Origin: Ceratotherium simum simum
Lineage: Eukaryota; Chordata; Mammalia; Perissodactyla; Rhinocerotidae
Direction of reading: 5' to 3'
Length of the DNA stretch: 64,000 nt
Assembly: GCF_000283155.1 (NCBI RefSeq)
Contig: NW_004454216.1
Location: 10,551,701 to 10,615,700, forward strand
The notes beneath the pieces are model-generated. The model did no database searches, was not told the origin of the DNA, and saw only the letters and a list, made by a program, of their open reading frames with translations. The number at the start of each line of letters is the position of its first letter. Positions within the stretch are counted from its first letter, which is position 1. Made by a program: the position numbers and the translations under genes. Positions 31,741-42,439 of this stretch are shown in pieces.

Positions 31741-33364
31741 TACATGTTCTAGCAAATCAGAAGGAAGTTTTGTACATAGAGTAAGTCAGTGGGATATACG
31801 AAGGGTCAAATGTATTCACCGTTCTTGGAAAGTCTAAAGGAAGCACCCTGGCTGCTGCCTAAGGAAGTCCTCCCTGCCAATGGAGAGTGAAAGTATATTT
31901 AATAGTTGGCACAGGTGATGTTGGGCATCCAATGACTATAGCCTAGGAACTATGCATGGCTGAGAATTTAGCTGCCAAGTGTGGGTAATGGATGGGATTT
32001 CCTCAACTGGCTGCTGGTGGCTGGGAGCACTGTGAACGCTGATTCTTTCTGGTACACTTGGTACCTCCACATCTGGTCTCTCATTCTGGAACCATCCTGT
32101 CATTGGTCACATTTCCTTTATTTTCTCCAAATATTTTCTCCAATCCCTCCAAATCCGGAATGTCTCTTTACTCTAGCGTGAGAATCTTTTCTCTCTTTCC
32201 GTATATTCTCCCACAGAAATTGTCTATGTGCATGAGGGCTTCCCATTTCACTGAGGGAGGCCTTAGAATTTTTAATTCAAAAGCAACAGTGCTTTACCTT
32301 TTTCTGTCTCTCTGCGTTTTTGCTGTACCATGCCATCATTGAACACGGACACCTACCTGAGTTAATCAGAGTTCAATGAGCCAAAGAAAATAACAGGAAA
32401 AAAATTACCTCAATTAAACTTCAAAAATGCCATTCTAGCACACAAGTAAAGCAAGCAGCATAAAAACAGAGATAAATTACTTATCTCAATAAATCAATCT
32501 GGAAAATCACATATTCTTCATTTAGAATTCATCCTGCCCATTTGCTCTGGAAATTCCAATGGCTTCTCAGACATTAAAAACATTTGACCTTCAAGTATTT
32601 CTAACTTCGTTTACTTTTAGTTGCCAGAATCCATCTGGATTTTATCCTAGCTCCTCTCCACTCTGGAAATCTCCAAGGATCTCCTCCTCAGGTTACACAT
32701 TCCAAGGATACATCAGTATCATCCAGATTAGGGGCAGATGAAGCAACCTTAAATTTAGCCTTGCTATCCACATCCATTATGAAAAGCTCCATTTGAGGAT
32801 CACACATGTAAATTTCTCAGCAGACAGTCTGCCTCTGACAAAATACGATATCACATTAAAAAGTACAAAAAAATAATTAAAGTCTAGTAAGACTTACCAT
32901 ACAAAGCATAAGTTATTTTTGTATTTATTGCAGTTCCTGAGCCCCTCTAAAGGTAACAAAAAGGATATATAATTAGTACATATAATAAGTACCTCTAACT
33001 AGGTATTAAGTGTTTATAAGCTATATTCCAGAATCCCTATTTCAGCAATAGGTCTGTCTGTCTTAACATGCTGCCTCTGAAAAATTTATTTTTCATAAAT
33101 ATTTTTATTTAGAAAAATATATGTTCAGATTAGTCAAAGAATATACACGGGCTGCCATGACACAGCAAAGCACATGGACCTCAATGCTTCTGATACATCT
33201 AAGGGCATTTTATAATATAAAAAAATTTAGCTGTTAAAAGAATTTTGGAGTGTAGAGGATTCCATTGTTCTACTGCTTTTTGTAAAAATGAGTATTAGAG
33301 AAAATAGTCACTAAATAATTTTGTAATTATGTGTTCTTTCTATTGCTATGCATTTGGGGTATGT
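31741..33364. other. Unassigned sequence
   Basis: 1.6 kb with no confident feature. 31980-32340 is less AT-rich and carries overlapping 66- and 94-codon frames with no domain or splice context. Confidence 0.5.
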
Positions 33365-33455
33365 ATTTGCTGAATAAACACTTAACTTTAGTGGCTCCTG
33401 TATATGCCAGGCACCATGCTAAATGCTCTGCATCAAAGGTGAACAGGTGAGGTCT
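33365..33455 (-). repeat. L2/MIR-type end fragment, antisense
   Basis: TTTGCTGAATAAACACTTAA, then CCTGTATATGCCAGGCACCA, then GCTAAATGCTCTGC is the antisense pattern of an L2-type 3' end. Confidence 0.5.
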
Positions 33456-33947
33456 TTGCCCCACTCAAGTGTATCAATAAAGCATCCTTCAGTGCACACA
33501 GCCAACAACATCTGTGGCTCCCAGCCATTCTGGATGCTTGTGGAGGAGGCAGCACAGCTTAGAAAGCCCAAATGCTGTCAGTGCTCTGACAGTCCTCCAT
33601 CACTAAAATTCTAAAGATTATCTCATCCTTATTATCTCATTTATTTCCAAATCCACTTAATTTTTCAGGCTCTTACTCTTCTCTGAGAGATGAGAGTCAT
33701 GACAATATGAAATTTCTCTGGAAGATCCTGCAATGGCTCTGTGAAGGCTATGTGGATAAAGTGGATACTGTATTTTCAGTTTCTGGGAGAGAATTACTGC
33801 TAACATCAAGACTCAACGCTTATCTATTTTTCCATATGCTAAATATATCTGATTTTATTTACCTTCTGCTCCTAATATAGCACTTATTATACTGAAGGAT
33901 AAGGAAAAACTCCAATTGGAATAAGAAAAAAAAAATCTGACTTAAAT
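33456..33947. other. Unassigned sequence
   Basis: No feature recognised. Confidence 0.5.
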
Positions 33948-34193
33948 AGAAACTCTCTTTTTTTTTTTTTTTTTAAAGATTTTGTTTATTCAGTTTTTTC
34001 CCCCCAAAGCCCCAGTAGATAGTTGTATGTCATAGGTTCACATCCTTCTAGTTGCTGTACGTGGGACTCGGCCTCGCGTTGGACGGAGAAGTGGTGCCTC
34101 GGGGCGCTCCCGGGATCCGAACCCGGGCCGCCAGCATCAGAGCGCACGCACTTAACCGCTAAGCCACGGAGCCGGCCCAGAAACTCTCTTTTT
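33948..34193 (-). mobile_element. ERE SINE, antisense, young
   Basis: A poly-T run (33958-33974) begins the antisense copy. CAAAGCCCCAGTAGATAGTT follows, then the B box as GGATCCGAACCC at 34114, then head GGAGCCGGCCC ending at 34178. The target duplication AGAAACTCTCTTTTT is at 33948-33962 and 34179-34193. CpG sites remain in the tRNA-derived part, suggesting a fairly recent insertion. It lacks the double GTTAGCTCAGG tail, ending right after the ACTGGGGCTTTGG-type body. Confidence 0.93.
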
Positions 34194-34224
34194 AATCAAT
34201 TTTTAAATCACATTTGTGTTTTTA

Positions 34225-34360
34225 TCTTCATGGCTCTAAACCTCAGTTTCATGATCTATAAAATACAGATATAATACCCTGAAGGGTGGCTGGGATTGAG
34301 TGATTGCATGACTAACACCTAGAGCTCGATGGATATTCAATAAAGTTACTATTATCATTT
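34225..34360 (+). repeat. MIR fragment, sense
   Basis: AACCTCAGTTTCATGATCTA, then AAATACAGATATAATACC, then GATGGATATTCAATAAAGTT, then ACTATTATCATT. Confidence 0.7.
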
Positions 34361-36629
34361 GCAATGTTGAGGCCTTCACAAAAGAAGCCTCCAATAACAT
34401 TTTTTGCTTTTCTAAAGAATGATTTTTTTCAGTAATGGGATAAATGAATGGAAAAATATATAGCAACATTTGTTGTAAAGAATTTTGTCACTGAGTATCT
34501 TATTTTAAGAAGGCCCTGTTCTTTGGCAAATTGAGATGATAATCTCAAAAACTAATTCTTTCTAATTTGGAGAAGAATCTGTTCTTTTATGATCTTAAAG
34601 TTAAGTAAAGTTTCTTAAGAATAGTTATATAGTAGGCTGCTAACACAGTCCTCACTTAGAGTAATAATAATACATAGTAGAAGGAAGATTTTGTGTAAAA
34701 ATGGTATGCCCTGTTCTAAATCCATTAAAATAATGATGTATTTCAGTATTATGAATTAAAGTGATGTAAAATGCCAAATAACTACATATATATATTAAAA
34801 ATAAAACCTTAAAAATGTGATGTCTAAGCAGCTACAGTGGCGCTTCTGAAATGTTCAAAAACTCTGCAACATAGTTAGCAATAAAATACACACAAGTTCC
34901 AAGAAAAATAAACAATTCTCCCAGACATTCCAACTATTACAAGACAGCACTATAAGTACAGTAGTTTTGTGCGTTTAAGTACATGACATGAAACTTGTAA
35001 ATAATTAAATTATATTGCAGTGGCTGTGAAATGCACGTATGAATATTACTTAAAAAATAGAGCTTACGTCAGCCTAGAAATATTAACTCTGCATATAGTC
35101 AACATAGTGATCTGTGGATTTTAGAATATTCTGACTGAATCACTCATATTCTTTAATTATAGGCTTACACTATAGTCATATATTGCAACTCCTTATATGC
35201 TTGCGTGCTGCTCAACTATCAAGGAGGAGGGGATTTTTCTTGCTGCTGTAGGGGCCTAAAGACAGCAATCACTCAATACAATTTGAGTGAAATGCATTGG
35301 GCGTGCAGCTGAAAGCAAGAAGATGTAAAATACCGTAAAACTGTGGCCAGTTTGGACCATATTCTACGTCCCCTTTACTTCTCGAAATAAGTGACTTCTA
35401 AGATCACTATCCTTGTTTTCACCACTTTATATCTCCTTTTTCTTAGAACATTTTGTAGTTCTTTTGTCGTCAAAAGCTATAAGTGAAGTTGGAATACTTT
35501 ATGTTTGGTATGTTGGATCTAGGTACTCTTTAGGTTTGCTCATCTATTGAAATTGTATACTGAGAGGATGGGCACCGGTCTAAGAAATGTCCCCGCAAGC
35601 CAAGACTACAGGACAGCCTGAATCAGAAGGAGGCTTTCAGAATCGGTTGGCCTTTGCTAGACACCTGGGCATGCCAGTGGCTCATAAAATGACAGGATGA
35701 CAAAAAGTCCTCACACCATTCTCTTTGCTGATTACAGCCACCCTGCTTATTATGGTGCACAGGCTGTTCTGGTGAGAAGCAATAGACACCAAGGTGGGAA
35801 GGAATAGTATGGAAAAGTTAACCTAGATAAAATTTTATGAAACTCTATTTCTTTGATCTAGACTGAGACACATCAGCAGTCAGCATGACACTAGCAGGAA
35901 TCCTGAGGTTATTAAAGCCTCCGGATTTCCTCGAGCCAGACCGGTCTCTGTCTTCACTGTATTACCTGCTAATACAGGAGAGGCCTCTGTTACTGAGGAG
36001 TATTTGGTGCCGATGCCAACTTGCCTCAGGACAATTTATTGGGCACATCCACCTCTACACTCTTAATTTACAGTAGTCTAGGATAAAATAGCTTCAGAAG
36101 CTTAGCTTGTTTCATGATCACAGGGAAAAAATCATTTCTACAAAGTGTTTATACAGTTTTCTTGCATTCCAGCATTATCTCTGACAGCAGTGGTCTGAAG
36201 AGTCTCAACTTGAAATTATGTTAAGGCTTAGTATTTTCTCTTTTGGTAGTTTTTTTTTTTGTGTGTGTATGTGCTAGTAGTTTCCTTCAGTTTATCTATC
36301 ATTACACTTTCCACTGTAAAAGAGGCATAGCTGGTATTCTAGTCAATTCAATAGCAACTCTCTTTTTAGTGCTTCAAATTTAGATTTCCCTCAGACCATT
36401 CCATAAGTCAGTGAAATGCTGGCTTAAAGCAGGGTCAGACATTCACTCACAAAATGACACCAAGCCTTGCTCTCATTTAAATTGATTTCTGCATGATACT
36501 CGTAATGGAATTAAAATGGATGAGTAGCAAAATTTGCCAGTCAGTTAGCTAATTGTATGCCCACTAACTTCCTTTCTGAAGTTGAGTTTTCCCATGGAGA
36601 TGACTGGATTTGCCCTGTCTTCTGCTCAG
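34361..36629. other. Unassigned sequence, one GC-richer island
   Basis: Mostly AT-rich. 35560-36080 is more complex, with retained CpG (GCCTCCGGATTTCCTCGAG, GACCGGTCTCTG near 35920-35950), and might be a decayed LTR or conserved non-coding sequence. The 63-codon frame 35885-36076 has no recognisable domain. Confidence 0.4.
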
Positions 36630-36715
36630 AGTTGTTGTGGGGGTCAAGTAAATAAAGAGGGTGTGCTATGCAAATTGAAAAGTACTATAAAAATGTAAGG
36701 TATTATCACTAATGC
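36630..36715 (+). repeat. MIR tail fragment
   Basis: GTTGTTGTGGGGGTCAAGTA, then GTGCTATGCAAATTGAAAAG, then ACTATAAAAATGTAAGGTAT, then TATCAC resembles the MIR 3' side. Confidence 0.55.
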
Positions 36716-37439
36716 ATCTTGCTTCCCAGATATTTGGCAATACCTGCTCTATTCCATTTATACTTTGTTAATATCCTAGGCATTTGCTATTTCTAGAATC
36801 TAATCCATTTAATTACAACATTCTTGGTATCTTAACTCCTTCTATATATTTTAAGTTTTAAAAATATTTTAAAATTCAAATATTAAAAAAAAAGTTTACC
36901 TATCTGAAGAAGATTTAAAGAAGTAATTTGGGATAGTTAAAATAATGTTGAGTCATTTACTGAAAACTACTCTAAATATTACTGATTGATGTATCGGTGT
37001 CCCCTGGAAGGAGCACTATTGTGGTATTATCAGATCATGTATTTGGTTCAGAAGTGTCTGCAATTTTACCAGCTACTTTAATGAGGTAATAGAAAGTATA
37101 TGTGTCAAATCTGTAAATTCCACAAACCTAATAGGAACAAAAATCAAGATTTAAAAAGTTCTTTACATCCCGAAAGAATGAAATCAGCTTGAAAAATAAA
37201 AGATATAGTAAAGATACACGTAAGTTTCTAGATGTAGTTCGAGCAATCAAAAGTCAGATAAATAAGATAATGCAACATCTGTAGATATGTACTTTAGGAG
37301 ATAATTTTATTCTTATTAGCTTTAAGCTGAAACAATTAGACTACGTTAAAACAAATTCAGCATCCAGGACAGGACAGGAAAATGCTACTCTACTATGTGT
37401 ATTTTAGGTGGTCTGCTTGAAAAGCCTTATTTCTAAGCT
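36716..37439. other. Unassigned AT-rich sequence
   Basis: No feature recognised. Confidence 0.5.
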
Positions 37440-37760
37440 ATTGGATGAATAAACAATGGTATATCCACACAGTGGTATACTATGCAGTTACAATAAAGAA
37501 CAAAAAATATCTCTATAATTATGTTATAATATCCAGGATATATTACTAAATTGAAAAAAGAAAGATTGAGGAAAATATGTACAGTATATTGCCATTTATT
37601 AGACAAACATGGAGATATAAATAAATATATATATACACATATGCTTACATTAAAAAAAAATGGAAGGATAAGCCATAAAATTTTAAAGATTGATATTTAT
37701 AAGAGAGGTGACTCCAAACAGGAGGCAGATACAAAACTTAAATTTTTTAGAGATTTGATT
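37440..37760 (+). mobile_element. Old L1 3' UTR fragment, sense
   Basis: AAACAATGGTATATCCACAC, then ACTATGCAGTTACAATAAAG, then ATATCCAGGATATATTACTA, then TGGAAGGATAAGCCAT match the final part of an ancient L1. The open frame 37551-37835 lies within it and is not a gene. Confidence 0.7.
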
Positions 37761-39039
37761 ATTGGAAATTCTAGAGTTTTATATAATCATAAAACAAAGT
37801 TACATTTTAAAAAGAAAGAAATCTCCAAAAATTGAAAATAAAATAAAACAAATACATTTTGTATCTAGTTAGTGGTATATCAATACAGAGGATCTATTCC
37901 AAGTGATTTAAGAGAATATGGTATTTTGACTGCATATCCCCAGTGGATTATAGCATAAGGACAGAAGAACTTAAAAAAGCAAACTGTTTTTAGTATTCAC
38001 ATTGTTGTGGGTGGGGTCATTGATGGTATTGTTGTTTGAGACTATTGCCTGTAATGTAGGATAAAACAGATGAATAATTATAATATTCTAATTCTGTCTT
38101 TCTTGGTGAAGAGGCTCTCACTGACGTTAACAGCAATAATAACCACAATAGATACAATACATCACATACTAAATCCATGAGTTAATAAAATATTATTTTA
38201 AAAGATCTAATTGGTTCCCATTGGAAGATGCTAGAGAAAAAACACATTATTTTGCAAACTGCTAAGGGAAAAATTTAATCTTATCCTGCTTTCCTATATA
38301 CATTCTGCTACCAGAGAAGAGGAAATTTGCTCTTTGTAGAAATATCTCAGCTAGTAAGTTAAGGACTAATGTTTGATGTAGAACATCATCATTTCCTCTT
38401 AAATGAATGAATCTAGTCATTAAGCATGAACAGCTGTTAACACTACAAAAATAGAGACAACCAGACATTCTGTGTCTCCTGTTGGAAGAACATTACATTA
38501 CCTATAAAATATTCTTGCCAAAAAATTGAACTCAAATCAGATCAAGGCTGTAGATCCAATTTACAGGAAATAGAGAAGTCAGAGGAATAAGTTAAACTAC
38601 ACTGTATGAAACTACACAGCACAAATGACTCAGTTTCTAGTTTCTTCAATAAATACACAATGTATTTTTTACCTACATAATATACACTACAAATATGTAT
38701 TTGTTTTATATATATAAGCTTTAAATATATATAATATATATTTTAAAAATATGTATAAAATGTATATAAACATCTGTTATTACATATATACAAATTCAAT
38801 ATTACAAAGAACAACTGGATATTTGATGATGTTAAGAAATACATACAGAAATATTTGTGGACAAAGTGATTTCATGTCTGAAATTGTTCAAAATAATATG
38901 GATGGGAGTATAGATGAAACAATATTGTTGTGATTGGATGATCAGTGTACAGAGATTCATCTATTATTTTGCTTATTTTTGTGTTTGAAACATACAACCC
39001 TTTGTATTTTAAATGTTTTTTTCATATAGATCCAGCACA
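37761..39039. other. Unassigned AT-rich sequence with TA-rich block
   Basis: 38690-38790 is TATATA/AATATA-rich. No coding, RNA or other repeat feature is supported. Confidence 0.5.
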
Positions 39040-39690
39040 TTTATTTTAATTTTATTCCTAGGTATTTGAATTATATAATGCTATCATAAAGCATTTTCTT
39101 TCACTATGTTTTCAAACTATTTCTTTTGTTAGTGAATATGAAGAATAGTTTGTTTAATAATAATCTTATTAAATGACCACATCTTACTAAAAATTTCTCA
39201 ACACTTATAATAATGCTCTAATTAACTCTGGGTTTTTCCAGATAAACAAACATGTCATCTACAAATCACATTTTGTCTTATTTTCAATTGTGTGCCTCTT
39301 ATTTCTTCCTTCTACCTGAATGTATTGTTAGGGTTCATGTGAGCAATGGTAAACAATAGTTGTGACAGAGGTCATTCTTGTCTTATTTTTAACTTTGATG
39401 AGAATGCTTCTCTTCATTCTCTCACCTCTGCCTCACCATTAAGCACGATGCTAGCTTTTTGCTATGTGTGTGTTTGTGCACATTGGATGCCTACTTTATT
39501 GTGACTTTTAATCAAGAATAGATGCCAAATTTTAATAAACCTTTCAAAATCTATGTAAATTATAAAATGTATCAATCATTAGTTGATAGCCAATATGCTC
39601 ATATGGCTTGTCTCTTTTCATTGAATAATATTCTTGCATTTTTTTCTTCAACTTCACTTCATAAACACACTGATCGAGGTCACAGATCAT
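39040..39690 (-). mobile_element. Old L1 ORF2 fragment, antisense
   Basis: Antisense RT-region landmarks appear in order: ACATGTCATCTACAAATCAC at 39251, TGTGCCTCTTATTTCTTCCT, GGTCATTCTTGTCTTATTTT at 39370, GAATAGATGCCAAATTTTAA at 39515, and AATATTCTTGCATTTTTTTC. It is heavily mutated. Confidence 0.75.
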
Positions 39691-39748
39691 TGTGGTAAAA
39701 CTCACAACAAATTATTTTGCAACTTCATTAACATTTGGTGTTTCTATG

Positions 39749-40182
39749 TGTGGTAGGCTGAATAACGGTCCCCCCAAAAATTTCTACATCCTAATCTCTG
39801 GACCCTGTGAATGTTACCTTATATGGCAAAAAAAAAAAAGACTTTGCAGATGTGATTAAGGATCTCGAGGTGGTAAGATTATGCAAATGGGTTCTAAACT
39901 GTTTTTATACGAAAGAAGCAGAGGGACATTTGGCATAGACAGAAAAGGAGAGGGCAGTGTGATCACGGAGGCAGAGATTGGAAAGATGCGGCCACAGGCC
40001 AAGGAATGCAGGCAGCCACCAGAAGCTAGAGAACGCAAGAAACAGATTCTCCCCTGGAGAATTTTGGCCCAGTAAAAATGATTTTAGGCTTCTGGTTTCC
40101 AGAACTGTGAGAGAATAAATTTTTGTTATTTTAGCCACAAATTTTTGGTAATTTGTTGCAGTAGCCATAGGAAACTAACACA
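39749..40182 (+). repeat. MLT1-type MaLR LTR, sense
   Basis: Begins TGTGGTAGGCTGAATAACGG and contains GACTTTGCAGATGTGATTAA, GCAGCCACCAGAAGCTAGAG and CAGAACTGTGAGAGAATAAA (polyadenylation signal about 40115). It ends AGGAAACTAACACA. All are standard MLT1 landmarks in order. Length is 434 bp, near full. No internal sequence is attached, so it is a solo LTR. Confidence 0.9.
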
Positions 40183-40488
40183 CTGTATATAGATAGTGTA
40201 TTACTCTTTAAATCACTAGTCTTCAAATTGCTACACTTCAATCACCACTCTTCAAGTCACAAGTAGCTCTGCTTTATTCTCTCTATCTAACCTGGCCACT
40301 GGGAAGGTAGTTAAATTGTGCCTATACTGGCCCCAGCACCTATCATCATCTTACCCCTCTTTCCTTTGCAGCTCCCAGTCTGACAAAGCAATGCTCATGT
40401 AAGTCAAGAACCTCTCCTATTAGATCAACTACAAATTTCTTGTACCTAATCTCTCCTGAGAGTGTATTGCTGCTTGGAAATTTTTTCC
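40183..40488. other. Short unassigned spacer
   Basis: No feature recognised. Possibly L2-derived near 40350-40480. Confidence 0.35.
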
Positions 40489-40752
40489 TCATCTTTTGTT
40501 TTTTGGTTAGGAAGATTGGCCCTGAGCTAACATCCATTGCCAATCTTCCACTTTTTGGTGAGGAAGATTAGCCCTGAGCCCTGAGCTAACATCTGAGCCC
40601 CTCTTCCTCCACTTTGTATATGGGATGCTGCCACCGCATGGCTTGATGAGCGGTGTGTAGGTCCATGCCAAGGATCCAAACCCATGAACCCCGGCCGCCA
40701 AAGTGGAGCACATGAAATTTAACCACTATGACACCAGACCGGCCCCATCTTT
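40489..40752 (-). mobile_element. Older ERE SINE, antisense
   Basis: GGAAGATTGGCCCTGAGCTA, AACATCCATTGCCAATCTTC, a repeated CCCTGAGC, the antisense B box region near 40675-40685, and the head as GACCGGCCCC at 40738-40746. CATCTTTT flanks both ends (about 40491 and 40746). Diverged and without the ERE1 body. Confidence 0.85.
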
Positions 40753-40959
40753 TTTTTTTTTTAAATCAACATTTGAGTTTTATATGTTGAAGAATTTAGG
40801 TTTTAAACTCTAGTTATGATTGCCTCAAAAATGACTCATAAATCAAGCTTCTCATCCCAGTTTCTTCTACCTTAGTTCGGGCACTCATTCTTTCTGTTTT
40901 ACAAAGCTTCCATGTACTATTCATGGTATTCCTACCATTAGACTCGCTTGCTCCTCCTA

Positions 40960-41570
40960 TCTTGTATCCACATTGCTATCAAATACCAAGGTCTGTAGAA
41001 AACAACATGGATTGTGTTAACCACCTGCTTCAGAACAAATGCTCGTTCTAGAAGAAAATATAAAGTCTTTCACAATTTATTCACGATCAACCCTTCTCAA
41101 GGGTCTTGATCTTATTCCACTCCTCTCCTCACTCCCAATGAGACTTATGCTCCTGCCACACTAAACGCCTCACTGTTTATTGGATAGTTCAAGTCCTTTC
41201 TATTCTTTACCTTAGCACATGCTATTCTTTCTACCCAGAACTTCTTTTTTCTGTTTTGAAAAAAATTGATAAAATTTCCTCTCTACTAAGGCAGACTTAG
41301 TTGCTCTTTGTTTTATGCTCCCAAACATAATTTCCAAATCTGTGTAATATCCATTGCCATATGGCATTTTACTTTGTTCCTATTCACATGTCTCTCATAC
41401 CAGAGTAGGAATTATCCAAAAATCAAATGTGATTCTTATGCCTCTTTTTATCCCCCAAAACATTGCAAAGTCAATCAAATAGTAGATAGTTAACAAAAAC
41501 ATCATGATTAAATGGTTAACTTTCATATAAAAGACACTCAATACATACTTGTTGATTGAATTCACAAATG
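40960..41570 (+). repeat. L2 3' region, sense
   Basis: AGTCTTTCACAATTTATTCA, then CTCCTGCCACACTAAACGCC, then TTAGCACATGCTATTCTTTC, then CTACCCAGAACTTC, then CTCTCATACCAGAGTAGG, then ACACTCAATACATACTTGTT GATTGAATTC follow the L2 ORF2-to-3' end order. Confidence 0.75.
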
Positions 41571-42439
41571 GCACCTGAAGGCTTATCTATCTTATATATT
41601 TTCCATAAGAGCAGAAGATTTGTTGGCTTGATTATCCATCACAAGCCCAGAGCATAGCTTAGTATTTATAAGTAAATGTATCTTGAATAAATGAACCAAT
41701 AAATTACTTATGAAGTCCTTCTAACCCTTAGACTTATGACTCTATGATTTAATGTCTCCTTATCATATTACTTAGACCATTTGTTCCAAAGCTTTTGCAA
41801 ACTACCCAAGTCCCTCATCCTATACTTTCCCCTCGTAGCTTTAACTGCATCCTAGTTGAGACGATCCAGACCTCTGGGTCAAACTCTTTGATCTGCCTTG
41901 TTCTCCAGTCTTCACCAATGACAAAGACTTCTTTGTCTTGTTGTTGTTTTTCTTTTCTTTTCTTCTTTCTTGAAAGAAGGTCTCTTTGTCTGTGTTGTTA
42001 AAATATCTCTGTTATTTTATGATTTAAGCACTTATTTCTACTCTCCAAAAATTTCCACCATCAATAAAATTCTCTTCTCCTGATACATCCAATCTCTTAC
42101 ACCTCCAACTTGTACTACTGTACTCTTAAATATCTCTAGTTCTTTACCTTCACAAATGTCAATGTCTTCACTCAAGTCAAGAACTTCACAAAGTGGCCCC
42201 TGAAACTTGGGATGAGGCATTTCAGTGGATGTGCCTCATATTCTTGAACCCCACGTTAGCTCAAACCCTGTGGGTAGAAAGAAGCATCTTTTCTCCCCCT
42301 TGCTAGAGTTATCTAACCTTCCTAGAGACTATACAAGGACTTTACCTCAGGTAGCTTCCTTACAGCACGATGCTCATCTTCCCCAAGATCCTCCCCTGCC
42401 TTTCCTCTTTGCCTCCAGTCCATAAGAGCACTCTCCCAG
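41571..42439. other. Unassigned sequence, possibly L2-derived
   Basis: 41640-41700 (ATAGCTTAGTATTTATAAGT, then TGAATAAATGAAC) resembles another L2 terminus. 41760-42430 has no confident assignment. Confidence 0.35.
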
